A stretch of 64,000 bases of DNA from Brachybacterium sp042666875 (GCF_042666875.1 NZ_JBHTCX010000007.1:248001-312000); one strand, 5' to 3'; numbered from the stretch's first letter, positions 48,537-57,988 are shown. Numbers and translations are program-made. The notes: a model not told the origin generated them from the sequence alone.

Positions 48537-49514
48537 ATGCCCGCCGCGATCCCGGAACCGACCCGCGCCGCGACGCCGGAGGAACCGACCACCCGGCTGC
48601 GGCTGGACCTCTCCTACGACGGCACCGATTTCCACGGCTGGGCCGCCCAGCCCGGCCGTCGCACCGTCCAGGGCGAGCTCGAGGCGGCTCTGGCCCAGAT
48701 CGCTCGCCGCGAGCTGCGGGTCACCGTCGCCGGCCGCACCGACGCCGGCGTGCACGCCCGCGGCCAGGTCTGCCATCTCGACGTGCCCGACACGGTCCTG
48801 GCGACCATGCCCGGCCGCTCCGATCGCAGCCCCGCAGACTCTCTCGTGACACGGCTGGCCGGGGTGCTGCCGCCCGACGTCGTCGTCCACGTCGCCCGCG
48901 AGGTCCCCTCCGACTTCGATGCCCGGTTCGGCGCGCTGTGGCGCCGCTATCGCTACCGCATCTCCGACGGTCCCGCCGTCCACGACCCGCTGCGTCGCGA
49001 CGTGCTGCGCCACCGCCGCCGGCTCGACATCGACGCCATGACCGAGGCGAGCCGGCCGTTGCTGGGCGAGCACGACTTCCTCTCCTTCTGCCGTCCCCGG
49101 GAGGGCGCCACCACCATCCGCACCCTGCGGGAGTTCCACTGGGAGCGTCCCGATATCGGCCGGGCCGACGAGGGCCTGGTCGTGGCGACCGTCGTCGCCG
49201 ACGCCTTCTGCCACCACATGGTGCGCTCGCTGGTCGGTGCGCTGATCGGCGTGGGGGAGGGCCGACGGGACGCGGAGTGGCCCTCGCGGGTGCTCTCCGC
49301 GCGCACCCGGGAGGCCGCGCGTCGGGACGGCGCCGGGTCGGCGCCGATGTGCCCGCCGCAGGGCCTGACCCTCGACCACGTCGCGTACCCGCCCGATGAG
49401 GAACTGGCGGCTCGAGCGGCTCTCGCGCGCGCCCGCCGGGGCACTTCCGCCGGCGCAGCCCGGATGCGTGACGGAGCCGGAGATCACACCCCGGACCAGC
49501 CCTCTGTGCGTTGA
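48537..49514 (+). CDS. truA: tRNA pseudouridine(38-40) synthase
   Basis: 325 aa, somewhat long. LRLDLSYDGTDFHGWAAQPGRRTVQG, the catalytic Asp in VAGRTDAGVHARGQV, and FCHHMVRSLVGALIGVG are diagnostic. Modifies the anticodon arm of tRNAs. The N-terminal 20 residues and the Ala/Arg-rich last 35 are not conserved. In many actinobacteria truA lies between rplQ and rplM; here 25 kb of other genes separate rplQ from truA, while truA-rplM-rpsI is kept. Its TGA lies inside the -35 box of the next promoter. Confidence 0.94.
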   Translation: MPAAIPEPTRAATPEEPTTRLRLDLSYDGTDFHGWAAQPGRRTVQGELEAALAQIARRELRVTVAGRTDAGVHARGQVCHLDVPDTVLATMPGRSDRSPADSLVTRLAGVLPPDVVVHVAREVPSDFDARFGALWRRYRYRISDGPAVHDPLRRDVLRHRRRLDIDAMTEASRPLLGEHDFLSFCRPREGATTIRTLREFHWERPDIGRADEGLVVATVVADAFCHHMVRSLVGALIGVGEGRRDAEWPSRVLSARTREAARRDGAGSAPMCPPQGLTLDHVAYPPDEELAARAALARARRGTSAGAARMRDGAGDHTPDQPSVR

Positions 49515-49540
49515 CGCTGCCAGCTGGTTCGCAGTATTGT
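49511..49540 (+). promoter_or_regulatory. Strong promoter for rplM-rpsI
   Basis: TTGACG (49511-49516), 18-bp spacer, TATTGT (49535-49540): the best consensus-like promoter of the window. The truA stop codon TGA (49512-49514) is part of the -35. Transcription would start near 49547, leaving a leader of about 225 nt. Confidence 0.75.
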
Positions 49541-49771
49541 TGGCGGTCGTTGTGCCTCGATGTGTGCCCGACTCCGCAGCCGATATCTCACGCCCGGCGC
49601 GATAAGGGCATCTCACACACATCCAGGACCGCCGTCGCCTCGTGAGCGGAGCGGGACGGGCGCAGCGACAGGGCCATGCTTTTACCCGAAGGAAGCGTGC
49701 CCACGGTCCATCGAACCGTGCCTGGACGGCGTCCCGCCGCCTGGGCACCATGACGAGAGAAGAAGGCACGA

Positions 49772-50215
49772 GTGCGTACGTTCACCCCGAAGCCCGACGA
49801 TGTCGAGCGTTCCTGGTACGTCATCGACGCAACGGATGTCGTCCTCGGCCGGCTCGCTTCCCAGGCTGCACAGCTCCTCCGGGGAAAGCACAAGCCGGTC
49901 TTCGCACCCCACATGGATGCGGGCGACTTCGTGATCATCATCAACGCTGACAAGGTCGCGCTGACCGGCAACAAGCGGGAGGCGAAGCTGGCCTACCGCC
50001 ACTCCGGCTACCCCGGCGGTCTCCGCGGCATCCCCTACTCCGAGCTGCTCGAGAACCGCCCTGAGCGGGCGGTGGAGAAGGCCGTGCGCGGCATGCTTCC
50101 CAAGAACAAGCTCGCCGAGCAGCAGCTCAAGAAGCTCAAGATCTACTCGGGTTCGGAGCATCCTCACAGCGCTCAGCAGCCCGTCCCCTTCACCATCGAC
50201 CAGGTGGCGCAGTAA
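49772..50215 (+). CDS. rplM: 50S ribosomal protein L13
   Basis: 147 aa. GTG start, then RTFTPKPDDVERSWYVIDATDVVLGRLAS in pieces typical of L13, and GMLPKNKLAEQQLKKLKIY. An early-assembly 50S protein. The 257-bp gap before it contains only the promoter and leader. Confidence 0.96.
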   Translation: MRTFTPKPDDVERSWYVIDATDVVLGRLASQAAQLLRGKHKPVFAPHMDAGDFVIIINADKVALTGNKREAKLAYRHSGYPGGLRGIPYSELLENRPERAVEKAVRGMLPKNKLAEQQLKKLKIYSGSEHPHSAQQPVPFTIDQVAQ

Positions 50216-50266
50216 GCGGGGGCTCCCGCCACTCCGCCCTGCCGCACGGAAGAACCAAGGAGAACC

Positions 50267-50776
50267 GTGACTGAGACCACCCCCGAGTCCCTCGAGGCCG
50301 TGACCGAGGAGACGGACGAGAACGTCCCGTCGTCCTTCACCACCGAATCCACCGGCGAAGCCCCGGTCGGCAGCGGCCAGTCCGCCACCGCCCCGGGCTA
50401 CGGCACCGGTCGCCGCAAGCAGGCCGTCGCCCGCGTCCGTCTGATCCCCGGCTCCGGCCAGTGGACCATCAACGGCCGCAGCCTGGAGAACTACTTCCCG
50501 AACAAGCTGCACCAGCAGGAGGTCAACGACCCGTTCACGGTCCTCGACCTCCAGGGCCGCTTCGACGTCGTCGTCCGCCTCACCGGCGGCGGCCCCTCCG
50601 GTCAGGCCGGGGCCGTGCGCCTCGGCGTGGCCCGTGCGCTGAACGAGATCGACGCCGAGCACAACCGCCCGACCCTGAAGAAGGCCGGCTTCCTCAAGCG
50701 CGATGCTCGCATCATCGAGCGCAAGAAGGCCGGACTGAAGAAGGCCCGCAAGGCGCCGCAGTACTCCAAGCGCTGA
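50267..50776 (+). CDS. rpsI: 30S ribosomal protein S9 with N-terminal extension
   Basis: 169 aa; the core is about 130. Residues 1-40 are acidic/Ser/Thr-rich extension. Core: YGTGRRKQAVARVRL, GGGPSGQAGAVRLGVARAL, and the C-terminal KKARKAPQYSKR whose last Lys-Arg reaches the P-site tRNA. GTG start after CAAGGAGAA, 51 bp after rplM. Confidence 0.96.
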   Translation: MTETTPESLEAVTEETDENVPSSFTTESTGEAPVGSGQSATAPGYGTGRRKQAVARVRLIPGSGQWTINGRSLENYFPNKLHQQEVNDPFTVLDLQGRFDVVVRLTGGGPSGQAGAVRLGVARALNEIDAEHNRPTLKKAGFLKRDARIIERKKAGLKKARKAPQYSKR

Positions 50777-50822
50777 TCATCCCGCGCTGCTGATTCGCGA
50801 CTTCGCCGCCGGATCCGCGCAC

Positions 50823-50859
50823 ACGATGCCCCTCGACCCATGTGGTCGAGGGGCATCGT
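50823..50859 (+). terminator. Terminator after rpsI
   Basis: Perfect 16-bp inverted repeat ACGATGCCCCTCGACC / GGTCGAGGGGCATCGT with a 5-nt loop, 46 bp after the stop, followed by TGCGTTC. Confidence 0.85.
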
Positions 50860-50915
50860 TGCGTTCGCCCCCGACGAGAGCCCGCCGTCGGACCACAGGC
50901 GTCGGGGCCACGGAC

Positions 50916-50921
50916 TATCCT
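50916..50921 (+). promoter_or_regulatory. -10 box of a probable leaderless mRNA (CoA-transferase-like gene)
   Basis: TATCCT, 6 nt before the ATG at 50928; no Shine-Dalgarno sequence. Confidence 0.5.
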
Positions 50922-50927
50922 CACGGC

Positions 50928-52193
50928 ATGGAGTTCGTGCCACGGCGATGGTGGAGCGGCCCCTTCGACGTCGAGCATCTCGCCTGGACGGCCGTCGCCC
51001 GGGTACGGGACGCGGCGCAGGAGGTCGCCATCACCCGCGGCCTGGATGTCACTGTCGACACCACGCCCGCACTGGTCGCCGCGTCGTTCGCGTCCTTCGA
51101 GAATCTGCGCGTCGACGGCCGTGCACCCGAGGCCTGGGCAGAGCTGTCCGGACTTGTCGCCGCCCGTGACGGCTGGGTGCGGCTGCACGGGAACTACCCG
51201 CATCACGCGGCTGCCATCCGCTCCGCGCTCTCCGTCTCGGATCGCGCCCAGCTCGACCGCACGGCACGCCGACTCGGCGCGGAGGAACTGGAGGAGGCTG
51301 TCTGCGCGGCCGGAGGGATCGCGGTGGCCGTGCGGTCCCGGGCGGACTGGGCGCGGCACCCGCACGGTCTCGCCACGGCCTCGGCGCCGTGGTCCGAGGG
51401 GCACGACCGCGGGGACCGGCCCGTGCTGTCCCGCACCGCCACCCCGCGGGAACTGCTCCGCGGGATCCGGGTCCTCGATCTGACCCGCGTGATCGCCGGC
51501 CCCACCTGCTCGCAGCTCCTGGCCTGCCTCGGGGCCGACGTGCTCCGCGTGGACCCGCCGCATCGTCCGGAGATCCTCGACCAGTACCTCTCCACCGGGA
51601 TGGGCAAGCGGTCCGTCGAGATCAATCTCCGTCGCGAGGCGGATCGGGTGCGCGCCCTGGCCTCGTCGGCGGATGTGATTCTCAGCGGGTACCGCCCCGG
51701 CGCTCTCGACCGATTCGGACTCGGCGACGAAGCCCTCGAGCAGCTCGCCCCGCAGGCCGTCATCGTCACCCTCTCCGCCTGGGGCGAGGCCGGTCCCTGG
51801 TGCTCGCGAGCCGGTTTCGACTCCATCGTTCAGGCGGCCACCGGGATCGCGGCCGCCTGCGGCTCGCCGGACCGGCCCGGGGCGCTTCCTGTCCAGGCCC
51901 TGGACCACAGCAGCGGGCACCTCATGGCCGCCCACGTGCTCGAGGCGCTCGCCCGGGCTCGCGCCCACACGGTGCGCGTGAGCCTGCTCGGCGCCGCCCG
52001 CACGCTGCTCGCCGCGACCCCGCCGCCGCCCCGGGAGCCGGCCGCGCTCGACGTGCCGCGGGTGAGGGTCCCGTCGGCCGAGGGCGTCCTCGACGCCGTC
52101 CCGCCGCCGCTGCGGATCGACGGTGCCACCCTCGAGCGTCCCGTCGGCCGGTACGGTGCCGCGAGAGCGGAGTGGAGCGACCGGAGCGGGTGA
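50928..52193 (+). CDS. CaiB/BaiF (family III) CoA-transferase-like protein with unusual layout
   Basis: 421 aa. The recognisable CoA-transferase part begins only near residue 175: ELLRGIRVLDLTRVIAGPTCSQLLACLGADVLRVD, KRSVEINLR, SGYRPGALDRFGLG, and LDHSSGHLMAAH, whose Asp matches the catalytic aspartate of formyl-CoA transferase. The first 170 residues look like the worn-down half of a tandem protein, and the usual C-terminal small domain is cut short. Substrate unknown; activity is plausible but not sure. It stands alone between a terminator and cyanase. Confidence 0.7.
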   Translation: MEFVPRRWWSGPFDVEHLAWTAVARVRDAAQEVAITRGLDVTVDTTPALVAASFASFENLRVDGRAPEAWAELSGLVAARDGWVRLHGNYPHHAAAIRSALSVSDRAQLDRTARRLGAEELEEAVCAAGGIAVAVRSRADWARHPHGLATASAPWSEGHDRGDRPVLSRTATPRELLRGIRVLDLTRVIAGPTCSQLLACLGADVLRVDPPHRPEILDQYLSTGMGKRSVEINLRREADRVRALASSADVILSGYRPGALDRFGLGDEALEQLAPQAVIVTLSAWGEAGPWCSRAGFDSIVQAATGIAAACGSPDRPGALPVQALDHSSGHLMAAHVLEALARARAHTVRVSLLGAARTLLAATPPPPREPAALDVPRVRVPSAEGVLDAVPPPLRIDGATLERPVGRYGAARAEWSDRSG

Positions 52194-52556
52194 GGCCGTT
52201 CGGGTCCTCGGGACATATTCGGACCCGTCGGTCTCCCTCCGTGCACTCTGCGCCCCGGCGCGCGCCCTCCCCGGCCCTGAGCCCGCCCCTGACGTCCACC
52301 GCCCACTGTGCAGGCGGCGGCGATGACGAGTCATTCCCACGGCGTCGGGTTACCGGACCGTGACCCCGGTGTCCGCCGCGGCCGTCTCCCGGAGCGGTGG
52401 CCGGACGGTTCGCGCAGGATCGGACTCGTGCGCGGAGCGTCCGTGCGCGGATCGTCGATCGCCTGCGCGTCCCGCCCAGGTGCGGGTGCGACGGAGTCGG
52501 CGACGTGGGCGGCGGGAGCGGGAGACGCTCCCTCAGGACGAGAGGACATTGCGGTG
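52194..52556 (+). other. Gap before cyanase
   Basis: 363 bp. No gene, strong hairpin or clear promoter seen. Frames here are open only because of GC content. Confidence 0.4.
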
Positions 52557-53066
52557 ATGAGTGATCAGACGGAGACCGGCGGCGCAACGGGGCAGGGGAG
52601 CGGGCGCGGACTCGTGAGCAAGCGCGTGGCCGGCGAGCTGATCGACGAGAAACGACGTGAGCTCGGGGTGACCTGGACGGACCTCGCCGAGCGCACCGGG
52701 CGGCCGCGCGTCTGGCTGGCCTCGGCCGTGCTCGGCGCGCAGCCCGTCCCCGCCGCCGAGGCGGAGATCCTCGGCGAGGCGCTGGGACTGGAGCCGGAGC
52801 TGGTGGCAGCCCTGACGCGCCAGCCGTATCGGACCGTCGACCCCGAGATCCTCAGCGACCCCACGATCTACCGCTTCCAGGAGCTGATCCAGGTCTACGG
52901 GCCCGCGCTGAAGGCGCTCATCCACGAGGAATTCGGCGACGGGATCATGAGCGCCATCAACTGCAGCATCGATCTCGAGCGCGGGAAGCACCCCGGCGGT
53001 GACCGTGTGGTGCTCAGGATCGATGGGAAGTTCCTGCCCTACGACTGGGTCAGCACCGAGGCCTGA
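52557..53066 (+). CDS. cynS: Cyanate hydratase (cyanase)
   Basis: 169 aa, about 13 longer at the N-terminus than the E. coli enzyme. Catalytic residues are visible: R106 and E109 in IYRFQELIQVYG and S132 in IMSAINCSI. It decomposes cyanate with bicarbonate to CO2 and carbamate (then ammonia). N-terminal helix-turn-helix-like part as in the family. GTG 52554 is a possible start one codon earlier. No carbonic anhydrase (cynT), cyanate transporter or CynR lies next to it, so it is a stand-alone copy. Confidence 0.93.
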   Translation: MSDQTETGGATGQGSGRGLVSKRVAGELIDEKRRELGVTWTDLAERTGRPRVWLASAVLGAQPVPAAEAEILGEALGLEPELVAALTRQPYRTVDPEILSDPTIYRFQELIQVYGPALKALIHEEFGDGIMSAINCSIDLERGKHPGGDRVVLRIDGKFLPYDWVSTEA

Positions 53067-53091
53067 TCCGGTCTGCCCGCCTCGGCGCGAT

Positions 53092-56000
53092 CTACGAGAG
53101 CAGCTCGCGGATGTCATCGGCCGTGATGCCCTCGCGGAACGCCGACCCGGAGTCGGTCAGGGCGTCGAACAGGTCCGCCTTCTTCTGCTGCAGCGCGAGC
53201 ACCTTCTCCTCGATGGTGTCCTCGGCGACCATCCGATAGACCATCAGGTGGCGCTCCTGGCCGATGCGGTGGGCGCGGTCGACGGCCTGGTTCTCCGCGG
53301 CGGGGTTCCACCACGGATCCAGCAGGAAGACGTAGTCCGCCTCGGTCAGGGTGAGTCCGAAGCCGCCGGCCTTGAGGGAGATCAGGAACACCGGAGCGTT
53401 CCCCTCGCGGAAGCCGCGGACCGCCGCCTCACGATTGCGGGTGGAGCCGTCGAGGTAGGCGTAGTCCACGCCGCGCTGGTCCAGCTGCTCGGCGACCCGG
53501 TGCAGGTAGGAGGTGAACTGGCTGAACAGCAGCACCTTGTGCCCCTCGCCGAGGACCTCCTCGAGCTGGTCGAACAGCGCGGCGAGCTTCGAGCTGTGCA
53601 CGTCCCGATGCTCCTGCGCATCGACGATGCCCGGATCCAGCGCCATCATCCGCAGCAGCGTGAGCGAGCGGAACACGATGAAGCGGTTGCGGTCCAGATC
53701 GTCCTCGATCAGCCCCAGCACCTTCTTGCGCTCGCGCTGGAGCAGGGAGTCGTACAGCGCCCGGTGATCCTCGGCGAGCTCGACCTTCCACACCTGCTCC
53801 TGCTTGGGCGGGAGCTCCTTGGCGACCAGATCCTTGGTGCGGCGCAGCATGAACGGTCGCAGCCGGGCACGCAGCACCTCCATCCGCTCCGGATGCTCAC
53901 CGCTCTCGATCGGCGTCGTATAGCGCTGACGGAACGCGGTGGCGGCGCCGAACAGTCCCGGCGCGGCCAGCGACATGATCGACCACAGGTCATCGAGCGA
54001 GTTCTCCATCGGCGTACCCGTGATGGCCAGGCGGAACGGGGCGTGCACGCCGCGCGCCGCCTGGTGCGTGCGGGCACGGCGGTTCTTCACGAACTGCGCC
54101 TCGTCCAGCACCATGCCCGCGAACTCCTGCTCGGCGAACTCCTCGGCATCGATCCGCAGCACCGTGTAGCTGGTGACCAGCACGTCGGCGCCGGCGGCCA
54201 CCTCGGCGAGGTCGGTGCCGCGAGCCCGACGGGTGCGGTCGACGACCCGCAGATCCAGGCCCGGGGTGAACCGCTCCGCCTCGGAGCGCCACACGCCCAC
54301 CACGGACGCCGGCGCGACCACCAGGAACGGTGGCAGCGCGGAGGAGGCGGCGTCCGAGCCGGTCCCGGCACGCTCGTGCGCATGGGCGATCAGCGCGAGG
54401 GTCTGGACGGTCTTGCCCAGGCCCATATCGTCGGCCAGCACTCCGCCCAGGGAATGCTCGTACAGGAAGGCGAGCCAGGCGAAGCCGTCGCGCTGGTACG
54501 GGCGCAGATCGGCGGTCAGCCCGCGCGGCGGCTGCGGCGGCGTGAGATCGACGCCCGCCTGCAGGGCACCGACGCTGCGCTGCCAGGCGTCGGAGGACAC
54601 GGCCTCGTCGGCGATCTCCTCGAGCTCGTTCCAGATGTCGACCTGGTACTTCGAGATCGACTGCTGGTCGGGATCCCACTCGGCCAGCGCCTCGCCCTCG
54701 GCGATCAGCTCGCGCAGCGCATCGAAGGCTGGGTTCTCCAGGGAGAAGTACGTGCGATCGGGCATCAGCAGCCGCGACTTCCCCTGGGCCAGGGCCGTGA
54801 ACAGGGAGGCGAAGGCGATCTGCTTGCCCTCGATGGTGATCTCGAAGCCGAGGTCGAACCAGTCGTTCTTCCCGCGGGACTCGTGCTGGGTGACGCGCAC
54901 GTGCGGGGCCTCGTCCAGTTCCCGGTAGGCGTGCCGGGTGCCGGTGACCTTCGCGCTGACGTGCTCGAGCTCGTCGAGGGCATCGAGCACGTGGGTGGAG
55001 AACTCGGCGGTGTCGACGCCGCTGAGCCGCTCCGGCGTCCGGGAGCCGGCCGTCGGCCACAGCTGCTGAGCGCGGGCGAGGACCGCCTCCTCGTGCTCGT
55101 GATCGCGGCGCGGGCCGATCGCCGGGTCCATGGGGACGGTGCGTTCGGGATCGTGGTACCGCCAGGACCAGGTCAGGGTGAGCCGGTCGCCGTCGGCGTA
55201 GGCGGCGGTGACCTGCAGCGTCGCCGGCTCGATCGCGGGCATCTCCACGCTGCCGTCGGTACTGGTGACGGTGGTGATCTCCCGCAGCCGGGGGTAGGCC
55301 GAGCCCAGGAACTCCTCGCGCTCGGCGGCGGGGATGCGCAGCGGCTCGGGGCGTTGGAACAGTCGTTGCAGGGCGATCGGGACCGGGCTGTCCACAGGGG
55401 CGATGCGGGCGTGGAAGCGTTCGCCGCGCCGGCCGGCGTCGTCGCCGTCCCCGTCGGCCGGGATCGTGGAGGCCAGATCGATCACTCCACCGGTGCCCAG
55501 CAGCTGCGCAGACGGGGCCGGGTCGCCGCCGATGAGGATCCGGGGGCGTACGGCGAGTTCGGACTCGGCTGCGGGCGCGGAGAGGTCCAGCTCCACCTCG
55601 GCCGTCGGCGCGATCTCGACGCTCTCGAGGATGCCGCTGGTCAGGAACTGCACGCCGACGTCGGCGGCGTAGGAGAGCGACTGCCACAGCAGCGGCGAAC
55701 CGATCGAGCTCAGCCACAGGTGCTCGACCGCCCCCGAGGTGTAGGAGCGCTCGGCCGTGGCCGCGGAGAAGATGCGGGTCAGGGCCTCGGCGTGCGCGGG
55801 GACGTAGTCGTGGCCGGGCACGCGGTACTCGAAGGTGCGCCAGGAGACACCGCCCTTGATCCAGCGCCCCTGCTTGCCGCGCACCAACGGGCGGATGCCC
55901 AGGCGCAGCTCGGATCCGGCATGGACGTGCTCCGCCGTGGCGGGCTCGTGCGCATAGCGGGGCCGGCCCGACTCCAGCGGCGAAGCCTCCAGATCGAACC

Positions 56001-56451
56001 GCAGCGCGAGCGGCTGCGGGCCCTCGCTGCGCTGCTCCTCCTGCAGCAGCGGCCTCAGCACGCTGCGCCACTCGGAGACCTCCCGCTCGGACTTGGTCCG
56101 GTCAGCCATGGTGTTCAGCTCATACATCGCGGCCGCGGCATGCTTGCAGTCGGAGCCGACGGGGCACGTGCAGCTCGAGCGCACCGGCCGCCAGACGCCG
56201 CCCGGCTCCTCGGGCAGGAACCGGCGGGTGACCGCGGCCTGGTCGTACTCCTCCAGCTGCACGGTCACGCGGTACGGGGTGCTGGCCGCGCCGCGCACCT
56301 CTGCCCGGATGGAACGGGCCTCGTCGTCCCATCCCAGCTCCTGGACGCGGCCGCCGCGCGCATAGGCGAGGCCACGGCCCGCGGAGCGGTCCCCGACGAA
56401 CTGGGAGATCGCAGCGGGCAGGATCCGTGGGGGGAGATCGACGACCGGCAT
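53092..56451 (-). CDS. SNF2-family helicase with N-terminal SWIM zinc finger
   Basis: 1119 aa. A SWIM finger with C94, C96, C102 and H104 (CTCPVGSDCKH), a long middle region, then the Snf2 motor: LADDMGLGKTVQTLAL (about 673), DEAQ box VLDEAQFVKN (about 780), and the C-terminal half with FSQFTSYLHRVAEQL and DRAHRIGQERHL (about 1060). ATP-driven DNA translocase of the RapA/SWI2 type; targets unknown. Leaderless start with a TAACCT box. The plus-strand gene cynS ends 26 bp from its 3' end. Confidence 0.9.
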   Translation of the reverse strand: MPVVDLPPRILPAAISQFVGDRSAGRGLAYARGGRVQELGWDDEARSIRAEVRGAASTPYRVTVQLEEYDQAAVTRRFLPEEPGGVWRPVRSSCTCPVGSDCKHAAAAMYELNTMADRTKSEREVSEWRSVLRPLLQEEQRSEGPQPLALRFDLEASPLESGRPRYAHEPATAEHVHAGSELRLGIRPLVRGKQGRWIKGGVSWRTFEYRVPGHDYVPAHAEALTRIFSAATAERSYTSGAVEHLWLSSIGSPLLWQSLSYAADVGVQFLTSGILESVEIAPTAEVELDLSAPAAESELAVRPRILIGGDPAPSAQLLGTGGVIDLASTIPADGDGDDAGRRGERFHARIAPVDSPVPIALQRLFQRPEPLRIPAAEREEFLGSAYPRLREITTVTSTDGSVEMPAIEPATLQVTAAYADGDRLTLTWSWRYHDPERTVPMDPAIGPRRDHEHEEAVLARAQQLWPTAGSRTPERLSGVDTAEFSTHVLDALDELEHVSAKVTGTRHAYRELDEAPHVRVTQHESRGKNDWFDLGFEITIEGKQIAFASLFTALAQGKSRLLMPDRTYFSLENPAFDALRELIAEGEALAEWDPDQQSISKYQVDIWNELEEIADEAVSSDAWQRSVGALQAGVDLTPPQPPRGLTADLRPYQRDGFAWLAFLYEHSLGGVLADDMGLGKTVQTLALIAHAHERAGTGSDAASSALPPFLVVAPASVVGVWRSEAERFTPGLDLRVVDRTRRARGTDLAEVAAGADVLVTSYTVLRIDAEEFAEQEFAGMVLDEAQFVKNRRARTHQAARGVHAPFRLAITGTPMENSLDDLWSIMSLAAPGLFGAATAFRQRYTTPIESGEHPERMEVLRARLRPFMLRRTKDLVAKELPPKQEQVWKVELAEDHRALYDSLLQRERKKVLGLIEDDLDRNRFIVFRSLTLLRMMALDPGIVDAQEHRDVHSSKLAALFDQLEEVLGEGHKVLLFSQFTSYLHRVAEQLDQRGVDYAYLDGSTRNREAAVRGFREGNAPVFLISLKAGGFGLTLTEADYVFLLDPWWNPAAENQAVDRAHRIGQERHLMVYRMVAEDTIEEKVLALQQKKADLFDALTDSGSAFREGITADDIRELLS

Positions 56452-56457
56452 CCTCTC

Positions 56458-56463
56458 AGGTTA
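56458..56463 (-). promoter_or_regulatory. -10 box of a probable leaderless mRNA (SNF2 helicase)
   Basis: TAACCT on the minus strand, 6 nt before the ATG at 56451; no Shine-Dalgarno sequence. Confidence 0.5.
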
Positions 56464-56572
56464 ACGAGAGCGCAGGCCCCTCGTCCCGTCGCCGGGGCAT
56501 AGTTCACCTCCAATTCGTCACCCGGGGAGCCACCGATGCCGTGTGCACCGCGGCCGCCCACCGCCGGAGCGT

Positions 56573-56578
56573 TACAGT
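56573..56578 (+). promoter_or_regulatory. Possible -10 box for glmM
   Basis: TACAGT, 63 bp before the glmM ATG; GAAAGGG is its ribosome site. The -35 is not clear. Confidence 0.35.
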
Positions 56579-56641
56579 TTCCCCGGACCTCAGCCGTGGT
56601 TGCTCATCTTCGGCGCCCCCCGACCCTGAAAGGGCCAGCAC

Positions 56642-57988
56642 ATGGCACGACTGTTCGGAACCGACGGAGTGCGCGGACGCGCCAACGGGGACATCACCGC
56701 CGAACTGGCGGTCGAGCTCTCCGTGGGGGCGGCCCATGTCCTGGGCACCCTCGGCGCCTTCGGCGGCACCAAGCCGCGCGCCATCGTCGCCCGCGACACG
56801 CGGCCCTCGGGGGACTTCCTCTCCGCCGCCGTGTGCGCGGGACTCGCCTCGGCCGGCGTCGACGTCCTGGACGCCGAGGTGCTCCCCACGCCGGGCCTGG
56901 CCCACCTGGTCCAGTCCACCGAGGCGGACCTCGGCGTGATGATCTCCGCCTCCCACAACCCCGCGCCGGACAACGGCATCAAGTTCTTCGCCCGAGGCGG
57001 CACCAAGCTGCCGGACGAGGTGGAGGACGCCATCGAGGCCCGCCTCGGCGAGGAGTGGGAGCGGCCCCAGGGCACGGGCGTCGGCACGATCACCCGCTAC
57101 CAGGGCGCGGTCGAGACCTACGTCGATCACCTGGTCTCGACCCTCGACCAGTCGCTGGAGGGCATCACCGTCGTCGCGGACTGCGCCAACGGCGCCGCCT
57201 GCCACTCCGGCCCGGCGATGCTGCGCCGCGCCGGTGCCACCGTCCACGTGATCGGCGACGGCAGCGACGGCGGCCTCATCAATGACGGCGTGGGCTCCAC
57301 CCATCTCGGTCGGTTGCAGGAGGCCGTCCGGGAGAAGGGCGCCGACATCGGCGTGGCCTTCGACGGCGATGCCGACCGCTGCCTGGCGGTCGACGCCGAC
57401 GGGGAGATCATCGACGGCGACCAGATCATGGGCATCCTCGCGCTCGACCTGAAGGAGAAGGGCCGCCTGCACGACGACACGCTCGTGGTCACGGTGATGA
57501 GCAACCTCGGTCTCAAGCTCGCCATGCGCGAGCACGGCATCATGCTGGGCCAGACCGCGGTGGGAGATCGGTACGTGCTCGAGGAGATGAACCTCGGCAG
57601 CTACTCCATCGGCGGCGAGCAGTCCGGCCACGTCATCCTCGCCGACCACGCCACCACCGGCGACGGCGAGCTGACCGCCCTGCACCTGATCCAGCGCATG
57701 GCCAGCACCGGCCGCACCGCCCGCGAACTGGCCGACGTCATGACGCGCCTCCCGCAGGCGCTGATCAACGTCAAGAACGTCGACAAGGCCCGCGCCACCA
57801 TCGACCGCGGCGTGCTCGACGCCGTGGCCGCCGCGGAGAACGAGCTGGGTGAGACGGGCCGCGTGCTCCTGCGCCCCTCCGGCACCGAGCCCGTCGTGCG
57901 CGTCATGGTCGAGGCACCGACCGACGAGCAGGCCACCGACGTCGCCGAGCGCCTGGCCGCCCTGGTCCGCGACCGCGTCGGGCTCTGA
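56642..57988 (+). CDS. glmM: Phosphoglucosamine mutase
   Basis: 448 aa. Starts MARLFGTDGVRGRAN; phosphoserine S104 in the ISASHNP loop; magnesium loop FDGDADRC (D241, D243, D245); sugar-binding GGEQSGHVI; phosphate-binding RPSGTEPVVRVM. Converts glucosamine-6-P to glucosamine-1-P for UDP-GlcNAc and so for peptidoglycan. glmS, which makes its substrate, is 1.5 kb downstream. Confidence 0.97.
   Translation: MARLFGTDGVRGRANGDITAELAVELSVGAAHVLGTLGAFGGTKPRAIVARDTRPSGDFLSAAVCAGLASAGVDVLDAEVLPTPGLAHLVQSTEADLGVMISASHNPAPDNGIKFFARGGTKLPDEVEDAIEARLGEEWERPQGTGVGTITRYQGAVETYVDHLVSTLDQSLEGITVVADCANGAACHSGPAMLRRAGATVHVIGDGSDGGLINDGVGSTHLGRLQEAVREKGADIGVAFDGDADRCLAVDADGEIIDGDQIMGILALDLKEKGRLHDDTLVVTVMSNLGLKLAMREHGIMLGQTAVGDRYVLEEMNLGSYSIGGEQSGHVILADHATTGDGELTALHLIQRMASTGRTARELADVMTRLPQALINVKNVDKARATIDRGVLDAVAAAENELGETGRVLLRPSGTEPVVRVMVEAPTDEQATDVAERLAALVRDRVGL

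Noticed and set aside
52999..56502. A 1167-codon open frame on the plus strand
   Set aside because: It is antisense to the SNF2 helicase; its translation is repeats of Arg/Gly/Leu/Gln without any family motif, and third-position GC explains the lack of stops.
56502..56523. GTTCACCTCCA followed by ATTCGTCACCC before glmM, like an actinobacterial PHO box
   Set aside because: Only the first 11-nt unit fits; the second matches too few positions, and glmM is not a phosphate gene.
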